Source: Climacteris rufus (Eukaryota; Chordata; Aves; Passeriformes; Climacteridae). Taken from it: a DNA stretch of 64,000 nt. Where the stretch lies: positions 132,648 through 196,647 of the forward strand of contig VZRZ01000222.1 in NCBI GenBank assembly GCA_013398175.1, in the 5' to 3' direction. The notes under the pieces are model-generated. The model was not told where the DNA came from. It made no database searches and saw only the letters and a program-made list of their open reading frames with translations. Each line of letters opens with the position of its first letter. The stretch's first letter is position 1. Below, piece by piece: positions 48,642-59,125 of this stretch. The translations under genes and the position numbers were made by a program.

Positions 48642-51600
48642 TGTCACAATAATGGGGAGGATAGAGATTGCTTTTCAGACTTTTGCTACCCACCTGGTTC
48701 CAAGTGAAAATGGAAATGTTGATTTAGCAAGTGTTAACCCCCACATGGTTGGGGTCTGGGCTTTTTTTCTCTGTAAACCACAAAAAAATCCTTGAAAATG
48801 ACTAAGGTACTTTTGTGAATAATCCCTTGCATTGTATGGCCAGGGTGACCAGAGGCCAGAAGAGCTCAAGGGAGGCCACTCTCCATTGGAATTTGATCCC
48901 TTCATTGTTCTGTCAAAGCTGGAGTGTGTTGACCTCCAGGGCACATTATAAATCTCTTGTTACTCATTCAGACTTCTGCTCTGAACATTCACTATGGAGA
49001 GAGTAGTGGACTCTCTGTGGTTTCAATGAAATTATTCAACCTTCTTTAATTTTTCATACAAGTGCATAAAGGACATCACACAAAAGCATTTATGCCCTGG
49101 CAATACTACACAAATAAATTCAGAGGATGTAAAAGTTGAAATTGGGTTTGATTTTATCCCCATTTGCACAATTCAGTGCAACACAGCTGGGTACACAATT
49201 TTAAAACACTTAATTAGCATATAGAGTGGCATTGCTAATTTTTGCTGCAAGGGATGCCTTCCCACTATTCTTTCTGTACTGAGAGGCTCTCTCTGATTTT
49301 ATGGTAGACTGGGAAAGCATAGTTCCACAGCCACTGTGCAAAAGACCTGTCTGAATGTTATATGCTCCTTTTGTTTGTTATGCCTTAAAAAAAATGGGCT
49401 ACTCATGCAGCTGTTCACACGTGGGTAACAAATCAAGGGGCAACTTGCAGCTCCTCAAACGGTGAATAGAGAGGGCAGATTTCTGCCTATGGAAGATGGA
49501 GTTGCCAGTGCAGTATGTCAGGAAACAGTATCAGCTGCTTCATGGCGCTGGGATCAGGGGAAGAACGGATGTTGTGATGTGGTGGAGGATCAGCAGTTTG
49601 AAGTGAGGCAGTGTCAGAATGTCCTGTATCCATAATGAGATGTTAAATAAAAGTGGACATTGGAATACTGTTTTTCTTTGTTTTGTGTAATCATATTTAC
49701 AACATCAATTCACTAGGTATTTGATTAGGTCAGAATGCAGACTTCTATTTCTGACAGGCTCAAGTCTGGACGACATTGAAGTTTCCAGTCTGCAATTTTG
49801 AGTCTATGTTCCAGCACTTGCCTTCCTGGCACTTTTTTCTTCTCCTGCCTGCCTGTTTCTCACAAGCATGCACACACACAAATGAAGAGGTAGAAGCTCT
49901 GTGAATTCAAGGGGTATTTGCTCTACAAATTCTTATGTATGTTGTTATTAAACTAGAAAAACGTTAAAATTCATGCTGGTTTGTTCCATTTTGTGCAAGT
50001 AATGGTGCTAGTGAAACCTACATTGAATGCTGAAAGGAAGAATTCATTCTGTTGTATTGTAGCAAGTAGTTAAAGGCCACCTCTGGGCTTACAGCAGCTG
50101 GGGTGAGTATAAAACATTATAAAAATTAATGCTTTATATATTTCATGAAATCTAACTCTGTGACATCTGATGGATTTACGTGGTTATAGGCCAGCTCTGC
50201 CATATTTCTTTTTACTGACCTTAGTCCATAATGTCCCACTGAAGATGACAGAGACAATTCTTAGATGAAGGTATTGCTGAAGCAGGCAAAATGCAGTCTC
50301 TACCTGTACTGACAAAATGAAATTTTTAGGTACATGGTATGCTGAGGCTATTAATGCTTTTTGCAGATTCATGGAATAATTTAAATTTAATAAATGAAGT
50401 AGTAGTTAATAGTTACTGCACTGACTTTGCAGTCAGTGGATCACTTCAGCAAACACATTTTGTAACAGTAGGAGTTCATAGAAGGCTTTATCAGGGAAAC
50501 CAACCAGCAAGGAGTTTGAATAGTCTAATCTTGAGGTAACAAAAGCATGAATAACCATTTCAGGCTCTGGATCAGATACAACTGGCTGCAGAATGGTGAT
50601 ATTCTTTAAGCATGCCCAACAGGATTTGGATTGAACCCAGGAAAAAAATCAAAACCCTAGGCAAATTACTACTAAAATACAGACAACATCAAAGGCAAGA
50701 GCAAGGAAATAAAAAGATTGAAAGAAATGTTTTGGTGCAAGGATAATTTATTTTCATTTTATCAACCTTTCCACAAGAAGATAGTTTATTTTCAGAAGTG
50801 CACATTTTACAGGAATCTGCATTTTCCTCTTCTATTGAGCCTTCTTTCCATCACTTGAACAATTAGATGTTTGTCCATTACTGAGTCCAGGTTTTCTTTT
50901 GTTGTTTGTTGGTTTTTTTTTTCCTTTCTCTCTAAAGCCCTCTTGACATTAGGAGAAAGGAGAGAGAGGTTCTCATTTTCTCCTCCAATGTAAGTTAGAA
51001 AGCAACCAGAAAAATAGAAATATAAAATTTATTTTGGCTGTTACTGGGACAGAAAAGATAAGTGACTTCTTTAAAAAAATTTGTCTAGAGAGAAAGGCAG
51101 ATGGTTAAAAGAGAGTTTGCTGTGAGTATGACAGTTATCCCAAAGGACACTTGGTGCCTTAAAGTCAATCACATCACATCCTAATTACAAGCAAATACAA
51201 TCAAAACAGATCAGTCCAAAATGTGAAGGCCTGGCTCTTCCTCTACATCCCTGTAAAATTTCACTGGCACAGAGTCCTATGAGGATACCTAAAGCTGAGA
51301 TTCGCCCAAAGATGATGAGAAATCCCACTAAGCTGAAACCATGGTGGGCAAAAACAGGAGAATGAAGTTTGCCAGAACAAATGACCAAAGTAGCTACAAA
51401 GTTAGAAACAGGAAGATAGGATCATAAGTAGATGAAAAAAATCAATTTAAGAAGCATGAGACACACTTGGATACTGAAATTAAAAGCAAAGTGTGTAATC
51501 ACTGTTAAGCCCACTTTTATGGTCTAATGAAATCTAAGGCTGCAACCAGATGGATTTTTCATATTCACTAATTATTAGCTGCAACTTTGAAAGAAAACAG

Positions 51601-53764
51601 TTCAAAAGATTATAGACTAAATGACTGGGGACTGCATGTCTTTGGAATTATAGGTTTTAATAATGGACAGAATTCCTTGAAAGTAGTTTTGATTAAACCG
51701 AACACATAGCATTCAACATTTGTACTGGCCAGGTGACTGTACATTTCATATACAAACATAACTTTCTTATGCGGCAAAGGTAGCAGGACACCCTTCTCCC
51801 ACTTTGCAAAAACTTAAGAGATGAAACTTGAGTTCCATGATAATCAGATGGCAAAATTCCTACTATTTCACAAAGAACCAAATCTCACACAATTTTATTG
51901 AATTTAAATTAATCAATGTGATATTATTAAAAAACTTAAAGCTCTAAAAGCCAGGTAAACTTTTGTCAGCTCCCTGATTTATAATGACGTGTACATGCAT
52001 ATTTGTAACACAGACTTGGGCTCAATGACCACTGACCTGCTTTTGGGTACCCTCCCAGGGGTTTCTCCAGTCCTCTCATCAGCAGACAGGTAACAATATT
52101 AGGGCAATTTTTGGGAAAGGTTTAATCCTGGCATACAGAATTCCAAGCCAAGGGCCAGGGATGGTGTGGGGCTTCTTTGGATCAGCTGCTGAGGAGCTCT
52201 TAGGAAGACTGAAGCACATCAGGTTGCTGGGATCCTATTCCTCACTCTTTCCACACCATCTGGGCCCAGTCCTCTGAATTTATTGTAACAGCTCTTGAAG
52301 ACGTGAACCACCTTCCCTTAAGTCCCTGTTCCATTCCTGCCCCACAAGTAAGACTCAGATAGTCATGCAATCCTTTAACTGCCACTGTGAAACAAATAAT
52401 TAATAAGATAACCACACTTTTAGTTTAAGCAGCCCAGTAAGCTGTAACACTCTCTTTTCTGAATAAAAGCAGTTCAATTATGCATTAAAAGGTTCTCATG
52501 TGCCAGGCTCCAGCTTTCTTACACATCCACGCAGAAGAACCTAATTAAAGGCTCTATACAAAAGTGATGAATAATTTCTCATTAAGTTAGGGGAAGTGCA
52601 GTATCAGTTATAACTGGGAAAATCCACTTGCAGAGATCTCCAGTTTCTACCTATTATAAAAGATGCCAACTTCAAAGATTTTGTTACTAAACCACCTATT
52701 TTATATTTCTACTTAAATACATACTGGGGGTTTTGCTAAATGCTGACTGTCAGAACAAAGGGTCAAAGCTTAGTGCACATGCATAAATATGTTATTCTAA
52801 TACCTTTTATTTATTTTGGTATACAGCTACATTCTTCTATTTGTCTCACATCTGCCACTCAACAAAAAAATAAATGTGTCAAATCAAGACAGGGAATCCC
52901 CTTTCTTCACACTGCTGCCAGTATGCCCTAATTTAACTTCTTATTTGTCTGGTGGAGAAATAGGAAGACTCTTTTATTGATTTTCTGTTGAATTCTTTTG
53001 AGAAAAGGAAATAGGCTGACTTCATTAGCATGTGTTTACTGATATCAGAGCGAGGTTCTGGAAACTGTCATCCATATCATCCCTGAAGTCCATTGCCTAA
53101 ATGAATTCTAGATTTGGATGCTTCTGAATAAATAGAGATTAAGCCCCTTCCATTTTTTCCATGGTAGGCAATAGGCAGAATGCAGGAGAAGACAAACTCC
53201 TTATCCTGTTAGGAGTCTAAGCTCCCCAAAAGTAAAACAAGGTCTTGGAACCCACTGTCTAACAAGAAGTCCCATGGCCTGCAAATTCAGCAAGCACTTC
53301 ATGCTAAATCAGATTAGTTAAATCTCCACAGTAATTTATGCTATGTAACTTTCTGTGACACACCAACAAAAAACATTTCTGTGACTAAACACTGATTTGA
53401 CAGGAAGTTAGACAAATCCACTCCAACAACTAACTTTGGCATTCAAAACAAAATGGGAGCATTTAGAGAAAACGTGGAAAAAAAACCCAAACCAAACCAC
53501 ACACAAAACCCCTACAATTGCACATTGCTCCAATGAGATGCAAAACTTTGTCATAAGTGACCTGATGCAACTGAGTTTTCATATTTCACAGGAATGAAGT
53601 CAGGCACAAAGGGTGGAGCTCATGGGAACAGTACCCTGACCACCAACATCTGCCCATCGTGCAACCCTCTCTTTGCTTTGGACAGCCAGGTCTTACGTTT
53701 ACTGGGCAGTACTTCCGAAACAGTCTCCTTCTTGGAAGGTAAAGTACATATAGGTTTTTCCAGC

Positions 53765-54345
53765 TCTTGTGGTTTAACCCCAGCTGGCAACTAACCCGCT
53801 GGAGTTAATTCACAGAGCCACTCACTCACCCTCTCCAGTGAGATGAGGGCAAGAATCAGAAGAGTAAAAGTGAGAAAACTCACGGGTTGAGACAGTTTAA
53901 CAGGTAAAACAAAAGCTGCCCACACAAACAAACCAAAACAGAGAAGTCATTCAGCACTTGCCATCCACAGGCAGGTGTTCAGCCATTCCCAAGAGAATGG
54001 CTGTGTAACAGTTACTTGTGAAGGCAAATGCCATAACTCCAAATGTCTGCTTTCCTCTTCTCCCAGCTTATATGCTGAACATGACACCTTATGGTGTGGG
54101 ATATCCCTGTGGTCAGTTGGGGTCAGCTGTCCCAACTATGTCTCCTCCCAAGTCCTTGTGCACCACAGACCTGCTCACTGTGGCATGGGGTGAGAAGCAG
54201 AAAAGGCCTTGAGGCTGTGTGAGCACTGCTTAGCAATAGCTCAGATATTTAGGTATTATAACACTGTTTCCATCACAAATACAAAACAGAGTCCCTTTAC
54301 CAGCTACTATGAAGAAAATTAACTCTACCCCAGCCCAAACTAGCT
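53765..54345 (-). mobile_element. Solo LTR of an avian endogenous retrovirus
   Basis: About 580 bases match an LTR family abundant in birds, read on the minus strand. On the plus strand it opens 'ttgtggtttaaccccagctg' and 'gcaactaa'. It then has 'gtgagaaaactcacgggttg', 'gacagtttaacaggtaaaac', 'caggcaggtgttcagccat', 'ggtcagttggggtcagctgt' and 'gtgagaagcagaaaaggcct', and closes 'gaagaaaattaactctaccc' and 'cagcccaaac'. The minus strand carries the TATA box TATAAG (54072-54067). About 170 bases further on, GTTAAA (53902-53897) stands where family members have ATTAAA, so the polyadenylation signal looks mutated. No internal viral genes flank it, hence a solo LTR left by recombination. Ends are slightly eroded and no target duplication is clear. 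Confidence 0.88.
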
Positions 54346-56677
54346 TAGCAATGTAATTGTTCCTCGACCTTGCTTTAATGATCCCAAAGAAACAGATACA
54401 TCATGTTAGGTTTTCTTCTTAGCAAATACCTAGATATCTCCTAAATATGTTTATATCTACCTATACTTCCAGGCTGTGTCCTTCAGCCTAGTGTAAGGGT
54501 GTTAGCCTGAACCCTAAATATTCCCATGGTGTTAGCTCAGCTGGCTCCACATGACATGACATTCTGCAATTTAACATTAGCCTGATTTCCCATCCTTTAC
54601 TACAGAGCTCTGTCAGGCACCAAGGGCAAGCTGAGAAAGTTCACAAGAAAAATAGTCTCCTGAGAGCCATCCTTCCCCCGCCTCATCTGTGCCACTGACA
54701 TGAAATTCAAAATTATGGATGTGAAGTACGTGAAAAAGAAAAGATATCTTATTGTTTATAAAACTACTGATTAAAGGATTTCCTCCTCTTCATTAGAAAA
54801 TAAATAAATATTTCAAGTGAACAGATGCAAACAAGTACTCTCAAACTAATTCACTTTGGCTAATCAATTCCACACAGAACATAAATTCATGCAAATTTAA
54901 GCCTTCACATGAACACATCTTTTCAGTGACATGTTCATGAGGTCATTTGTTTCAGATTAATAAATCAGGCAGTTCTAGCAGCAGTGTACTCACCAACATT
55001 AACCTCTTTAGTCAACACTTCATTTACTTCACAGAGGAAAGTTAGCCTCCTCATGATTGCTGTTTTCTGCTGAAGAATATGCTGAAGCTGTTGAATACAG
55101 GATACAGATGGATTTCAAGAAGGGCTGATGTTTATTCTGCCCAGTGGAGCATGCTGGAAGGCTTCCCTTATACCCTGAAATATTGTGCTTTTGTCTAGTA
55201 AGTCTGTGTCAACAAAGCACAGGCAAAGTATTTTCTAGGACACAAACATTTGGAAAATAGTTGATCAAGGACCAGCAAGGAAATCTCAGCTCTCATGTGA
55301 GCATGTGTTCCTTTGTATTGAAAGTAATGAAAACAAAATTAACATGTCTTTATTGATATGTGAAATAAATTGAAGTTTCTTGTCCTGTTTGTGTTATGAC
55401 ATCCACTGATCCAGTAGGTTGAGCCATGCAGACATTGTACGTGTTCTTCACATCCTTGAAATTTTAGGTTTTGTTGATGTAAATATTCACACAAGTAGTA
55501 AGAAAAGAGGATGAAAGCTAAAGTTCAACTTTCCACACTGAAATCAATGGTGAGGTTGCCATAGGTTTCAATGCATCATCCTCAGAATTTTGCTGATACT
55601 CAGAAAGCATAAACAATCTGTGAGACATTGCATTTCAGCCAAGCCCATTACATCACCAAGAGTTTCAGTTTTGTGGGCAAGATCTTATTCTATGGCAAAA
55701 ATTCTCACAGTCTCTTTTTATACTTGTGGTCCTCAGTGTGTGTGCTGATTTTATCCTGGACGCATCCCAAGCTGAAAGGTGTTTGCTCCACCCCAGCCTG
55801 CCCCTGCCACACTGGTGTCCCCTGGAAAGTGAGACTGCCCAGGAGGGATGGTGTATGGCAAGGGCACTGTGACACCGAAGTCCAGCAATTTAAACATGAC
55901 CCACCCTCATTTTCTTTGTCTGGTAGACAAAACCTGTTGCCAAGTCAAAGACCACCTTTTTTAACCAGCTTCAGTATATGGGAGCCAATCATCAAACATG
56001 GTGTCTATTTTGGTCCGGTTTCATTGGTGCCATCTTTAAACTTAAGCTCTGAGATGTTTATCAGAAGTTGAACTCTTTGTTTTCAGAGCTCCTATAGACT
56101 GAATTGTTAAAACAGCCCTTGGAGAGAGAATTTATAATTTTACTTTTAATTTAAATGTAATTCAACTTTTAATTCAATATGCAAACAAACCTGGTTAAAG
56201 ATGATATCCAAATAGGAAAAAGCATGTTATTTTCAATTTTCATTGACTTAGAGTTTGCAGCTCAAACACTTTCCAGAGGGAGTCATGAAGAATTGTAACT
56301 GTGTGTATAGCCTTCAAAACAAAATACATTCTGTCATTATTGATCCCAATTACCTGGTCTGTATTGCCAGGTGAATGGTAGGTATTTGTTGCACATTCAT
56401 TCCTTTGGGGCTTTTGAGAAGGTGAGAAAGTATCACTTTAGAAAACTATTTCAAAATCTAATGTCTTATACTTGCCTTATACTTGTTTCACTATTCAGTT
56501 ACTGTGAGATTCAAAATAAAAATTCAGAAAGTTCCTGTGATGCAGTGGATTAATAACTGGAGAACTGCTTTACCAGGAGGAGCAAAAGGGGGAGAAATCC
56601 AACAGATTATTGTTATGTGCATGCAAAAGTTAAAAATGACAAAACTGCAATATAAACCTTGTAAATGGGAACATTAT
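54346..56677. other. Unassigned non-coding DNA
   Basis: No repeat family or gene was recognised. The plus-strand frame 55628-56071 (147 codons) has no domain, signal peptide or splice context and is rated as chance. An octamer-like ATGCAAAT lies near 54892. Confidence 0.55.
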
Positions 56678-56777
56678 GGAAAGGAAAGGAAAGGAAAGGA
56701 AAGGAAAGGAAAGGAAAGGAAAGGAAAGGAAAGGAAAGGAAAGGAAAGGAAAGGAGAAGGGAGGAAGGAAAGGAAAT
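56678..56777 (+). repeat. GGAAA pentanucleotide microsatellite
   Basis: Fifteen and a half perfect GGAAA units (56678-56755) are followed by about 20 bases of degenerate GGGA/GGAA purine. The open frames across it on both strands are translated repeats. Perfect units imply recent expansion. Confidence 0.97.
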
Positions 56778-56974
56778 TCATAAGAGACACCTTTTAAACC
56801 CATTGCCTGTTGGGTTTGGACTGATGAAATGTGAGCTGTGCTTGGAAATCTCATATGGGAAGAGAAGCACTTCCCTGTAGGATAACTCTCAAATGCTCCA
56901 CATTCCAGCCAGGCTGGCCCTGTGGCTCCCAGCTGCTGCAGAGCCTCACTGTTAATCAGTCTTGGGATGATCTG

Positions 56975-56975
56975 N
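56975..56975. other. Single ambiguous base (N)
   Basis: One N directly precedes a G-tract repeat, probably a failed join or low-confidence base at a repeat edge. The left flank ('cttgggatgatctg') and the repeat may not be truly adjacent. Confidence 0.95.
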
Positions 56976-57038
56976 AAAGGGGAAAGGGGAAAGGGGAAAG
57001 GGGAAAGGAAGGGAAAAGGAAGGGAAAAGGAAATGGAA
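56976..57038 (+). repeat. GGGGAAA repeat with G-quadruplex potential
   Basis: Four perfect GGGG tracts separated by AAA (56979-57003) pass into irregular GGAA/GGGAAAA purine. Four G4 tracts with three-base loops fit the standard intramolecular G-quadruplex pattern on the plus strand. The related purine array about 200 bases upstream suggests a common origin or shared instability. Confidence 0.95.
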
Positions 57039-58270
57039 AGATGTAATGTTGCCTCTAAGTGTTAAAATCTGATTTACAGAACCTGGGTGATGGAAGTTTT
57101 TGATAAAAGGGATTCAGGTATTCTTCACGATTATATTACTGTAATAACTGGAGACTGCAGTAAGACTTTAGTCTTCAATTGCTTTAAACAGTCCACTGAA
57201 AAACAAGTAAGTAAAAAATATTCTGTGCTGCAGAGGGTGTGTTTGTTCTGTTTTGGGCTGTAAACATAGATGGAACAGATGAAAATACAGAATGGAAAAG
57301 GGAGAATGAAAAGGGGAAAATGGGGGTTAAATACATAAAAATGAACATACAGCTAAATTTGATTGCAACAAAAGTTTCAGCTCCCCTCATGCTGAATTCT
57401 TTAATCTTTCATCATGTTTTATGAAGAAAAAGGAAATAATGAGCATGCAATAAATAATGCATATTTGTATGTCAGCCTGAGAGCAGAGAATAGTGCTTTT
57501 GCTAATTTGTAATTGAACAATATTCAGTAGAAGTAACAATGAAATTCTCTCAGTCAGGAGTCTGGCTCTGAGTCCTTATGAGAAATGCAAGCTCACAAGT
57601 CAGACTTCTCTCCAGTTTTTATGCAAGTCCTTCTGTTTCCAGACATCTGATGCTCTAGTACTCAGCAATTAAGAACACAGCTGAGCTTTCACAGAAGTAT
57701 ATTCCTGATTATTTCTTGGGATTTGTTAACAAATTTGTACATGCAGAAGAGTTCTGAATGGGAGGCTGCACTGAACTGTCCATTTAAGAGAGATTATAAT
57801 GAACAAATAGAAAATGTGCAGGTAAACAGAGGAGGATAATAAGAGGAAAGCCTGTTATGCAAATAACTTTTAGTTTAAATGTTTACATTTATTTTAAAAT
57901 AGATTACAACTTCAGAATCATGTTTATTTAAATTTCTATTTCTTGTCTTATAGAAATAACTGTACTCTAAGTAGACTTGTTTCCTTTTCATTTTCTTTTA
58001 TTCTCTCTTTTTCCAGTGTGAGACAAAGTGAGAAAAAAATTAGTGTAAATGAATTTAATCACAATTTATAAGGAAAACAGGATGTATTTTTTAAAATTCT
58101 AATGGTGACGGTCTTTAATATTAAAAAAATTAAGAAAAACAAAAATCAAACCAAAACCAACCCAAACCACATTTATCCGAGAAAACATGTTCTGAAAGCC
58201 CGGTTTTCCAACAAATTCTTTGTCCTGGCAAAGTCAGTGAACTCTAATGAATCTTCACAAGCCAGAACCA
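57039..58270. other. Unassigned AT-rich DNA with an octamer-type site
   Basis: No gene was recognised. It includes the inverted word 'gttatgcaaataac' (57854-57867), which contains the octamer ATGCAAAT, in a stretch rich in TTTA and AAAT words. Confidence 0.55.
57854..57867 (+). promoter_or_regulatory. Octamer (POU factor) motif within inverted repeat
   Basis: ATGCAAAT (57857-57864) is the classical POU/Oct binding word. It is framed by GTTAT and ATAAC, giving a 14-base imperfect palindrome that also resembles an HNF1-type half-site pair. Such words occur by chance in AT-rich DNA, so function is unproved. Confidence 0.25.
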
Positions 58271-59125
58271 CAGACTCGCACAGAATGGGTAAGGTAGGAA
58301 GGGGCCACTGAATATCTCCTAGTCCAACCTCCCAGCTTGAGTAGGTTCAACTATAGCATATTACTCAGGATTGTGTCAGATATTTGGTTATTTCCAGGAC
58401 AAGACTCCACAACTTCTCTGGACAATCTGTTCCAGTGCATGGTCAACAACACAGTAAAGAAGTTCTTCATCTTGTTCAGGTGGATCAGTTCATGTTCCTG
58501 TTCATCAGTTTCTGCTGTTATCTCTTGTCCTATTGCTTGGCACCACCGAGAAGAGCCTGGTCCACCCTCTTGACACCCTTCCTTCAGATACTGATAGACA
58601 GTGATGAGGATCCCTCTCAGTCATCTCTTCTCAAGGTTGAACAGGCCCAACTGCCTCAGCCCTTCCTTGTGAGAGAGTTGTTCAAGTCCTCTAATTATCT
58701 TCATAGCCCTTTGCTGAACTCACTCCAGGAGCTCCATGTCTGCACTGCGGAGTCCAGAACTGGACACAGCACTCCAGATACACCTCACTGGGGCTGAACA
58801 GAGGGGCAGGATCACCTCCCTGACCTGCTGCCAATGCTCTTCCTAATGCACCCCAGGATCTCATTGACCCTCTTGGCCCCCAGGACACTGCTGGCTCATG
58901 CACAGCTTGTTGTCCACCAGCACCCCCAGGTCCTTCCCTGCAGAGCTGCTTTCCAGCAGGTCAGCCCCCAGCCTGTACTGGTGACTGGGGTTGTTCTTCC
59001 CCAGGTGCAGGGCTCTGCATTTGCCATTGTTGAATTTCAGACAATCTCTGTCCATCTCACCAGCCTGTCGAGATCCTTCTGAAGGGCTGCACAGCCTTCT
59101 GGGGTATGTGCCAGGCTCCTCTGGT
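58271..59125 (-). mobile_element. CR1 LINE, 5'-truncated, sister of the 32.4-kb copy
   Basis: On the minus strand this is the last third of ORF2 and the 3' UTR. The frame 59055-58861 carries CLKFNNGKCRALHLGKNNP and DLGVLVDNKLCMSQQ. A second frame (58903-58691) carries the SEVYLECCVQFW block. The plus-strand left end shows the 3' tail ('ctcgcacagaatgggtaagg', 'cctagtccaacctcc'). It covers almost exactly the same part of the element as the copy at 32412-33272. It shows the same roughly 2-base shortening after MSQQ and the same 1-base loss at 'gcagcaggtc'. It is non-coding now. Confidence 0.95.

Larger units (their letters stand above)
45638..53764. other. Unassigned non-coding DNA, 8 kb
   Basis: No transposon or gene was recognised. 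It contains a T-rich run (48608-48641), an interval with good splice-like ends but stops in all frames (47812-47955), and a homeodomain-like word cluster near 51568. The frame 46978-47346 (minus, 122 codons) has no known domain and overlaps a plus-strand frame of similar quality, so both are discounted. Confidence 0.5.

Noticed and set aside
52020..52350. GC-richer segment considered as an LTR
   Set aside because: No LTR landmarks and no recognised family wording.
55628..56071. Plus-strand open frame of 147 codons
   Set aside because: No domain, no coherent composition and no supporting signals. This length is expected by chance in 64 kb read in six frames.
56483..57046. GKERKGKE-type repeat peptides
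   Set aside because: These are translations of the GGAAA and GGGGAAA arrays, and one spans the ambiguous base.
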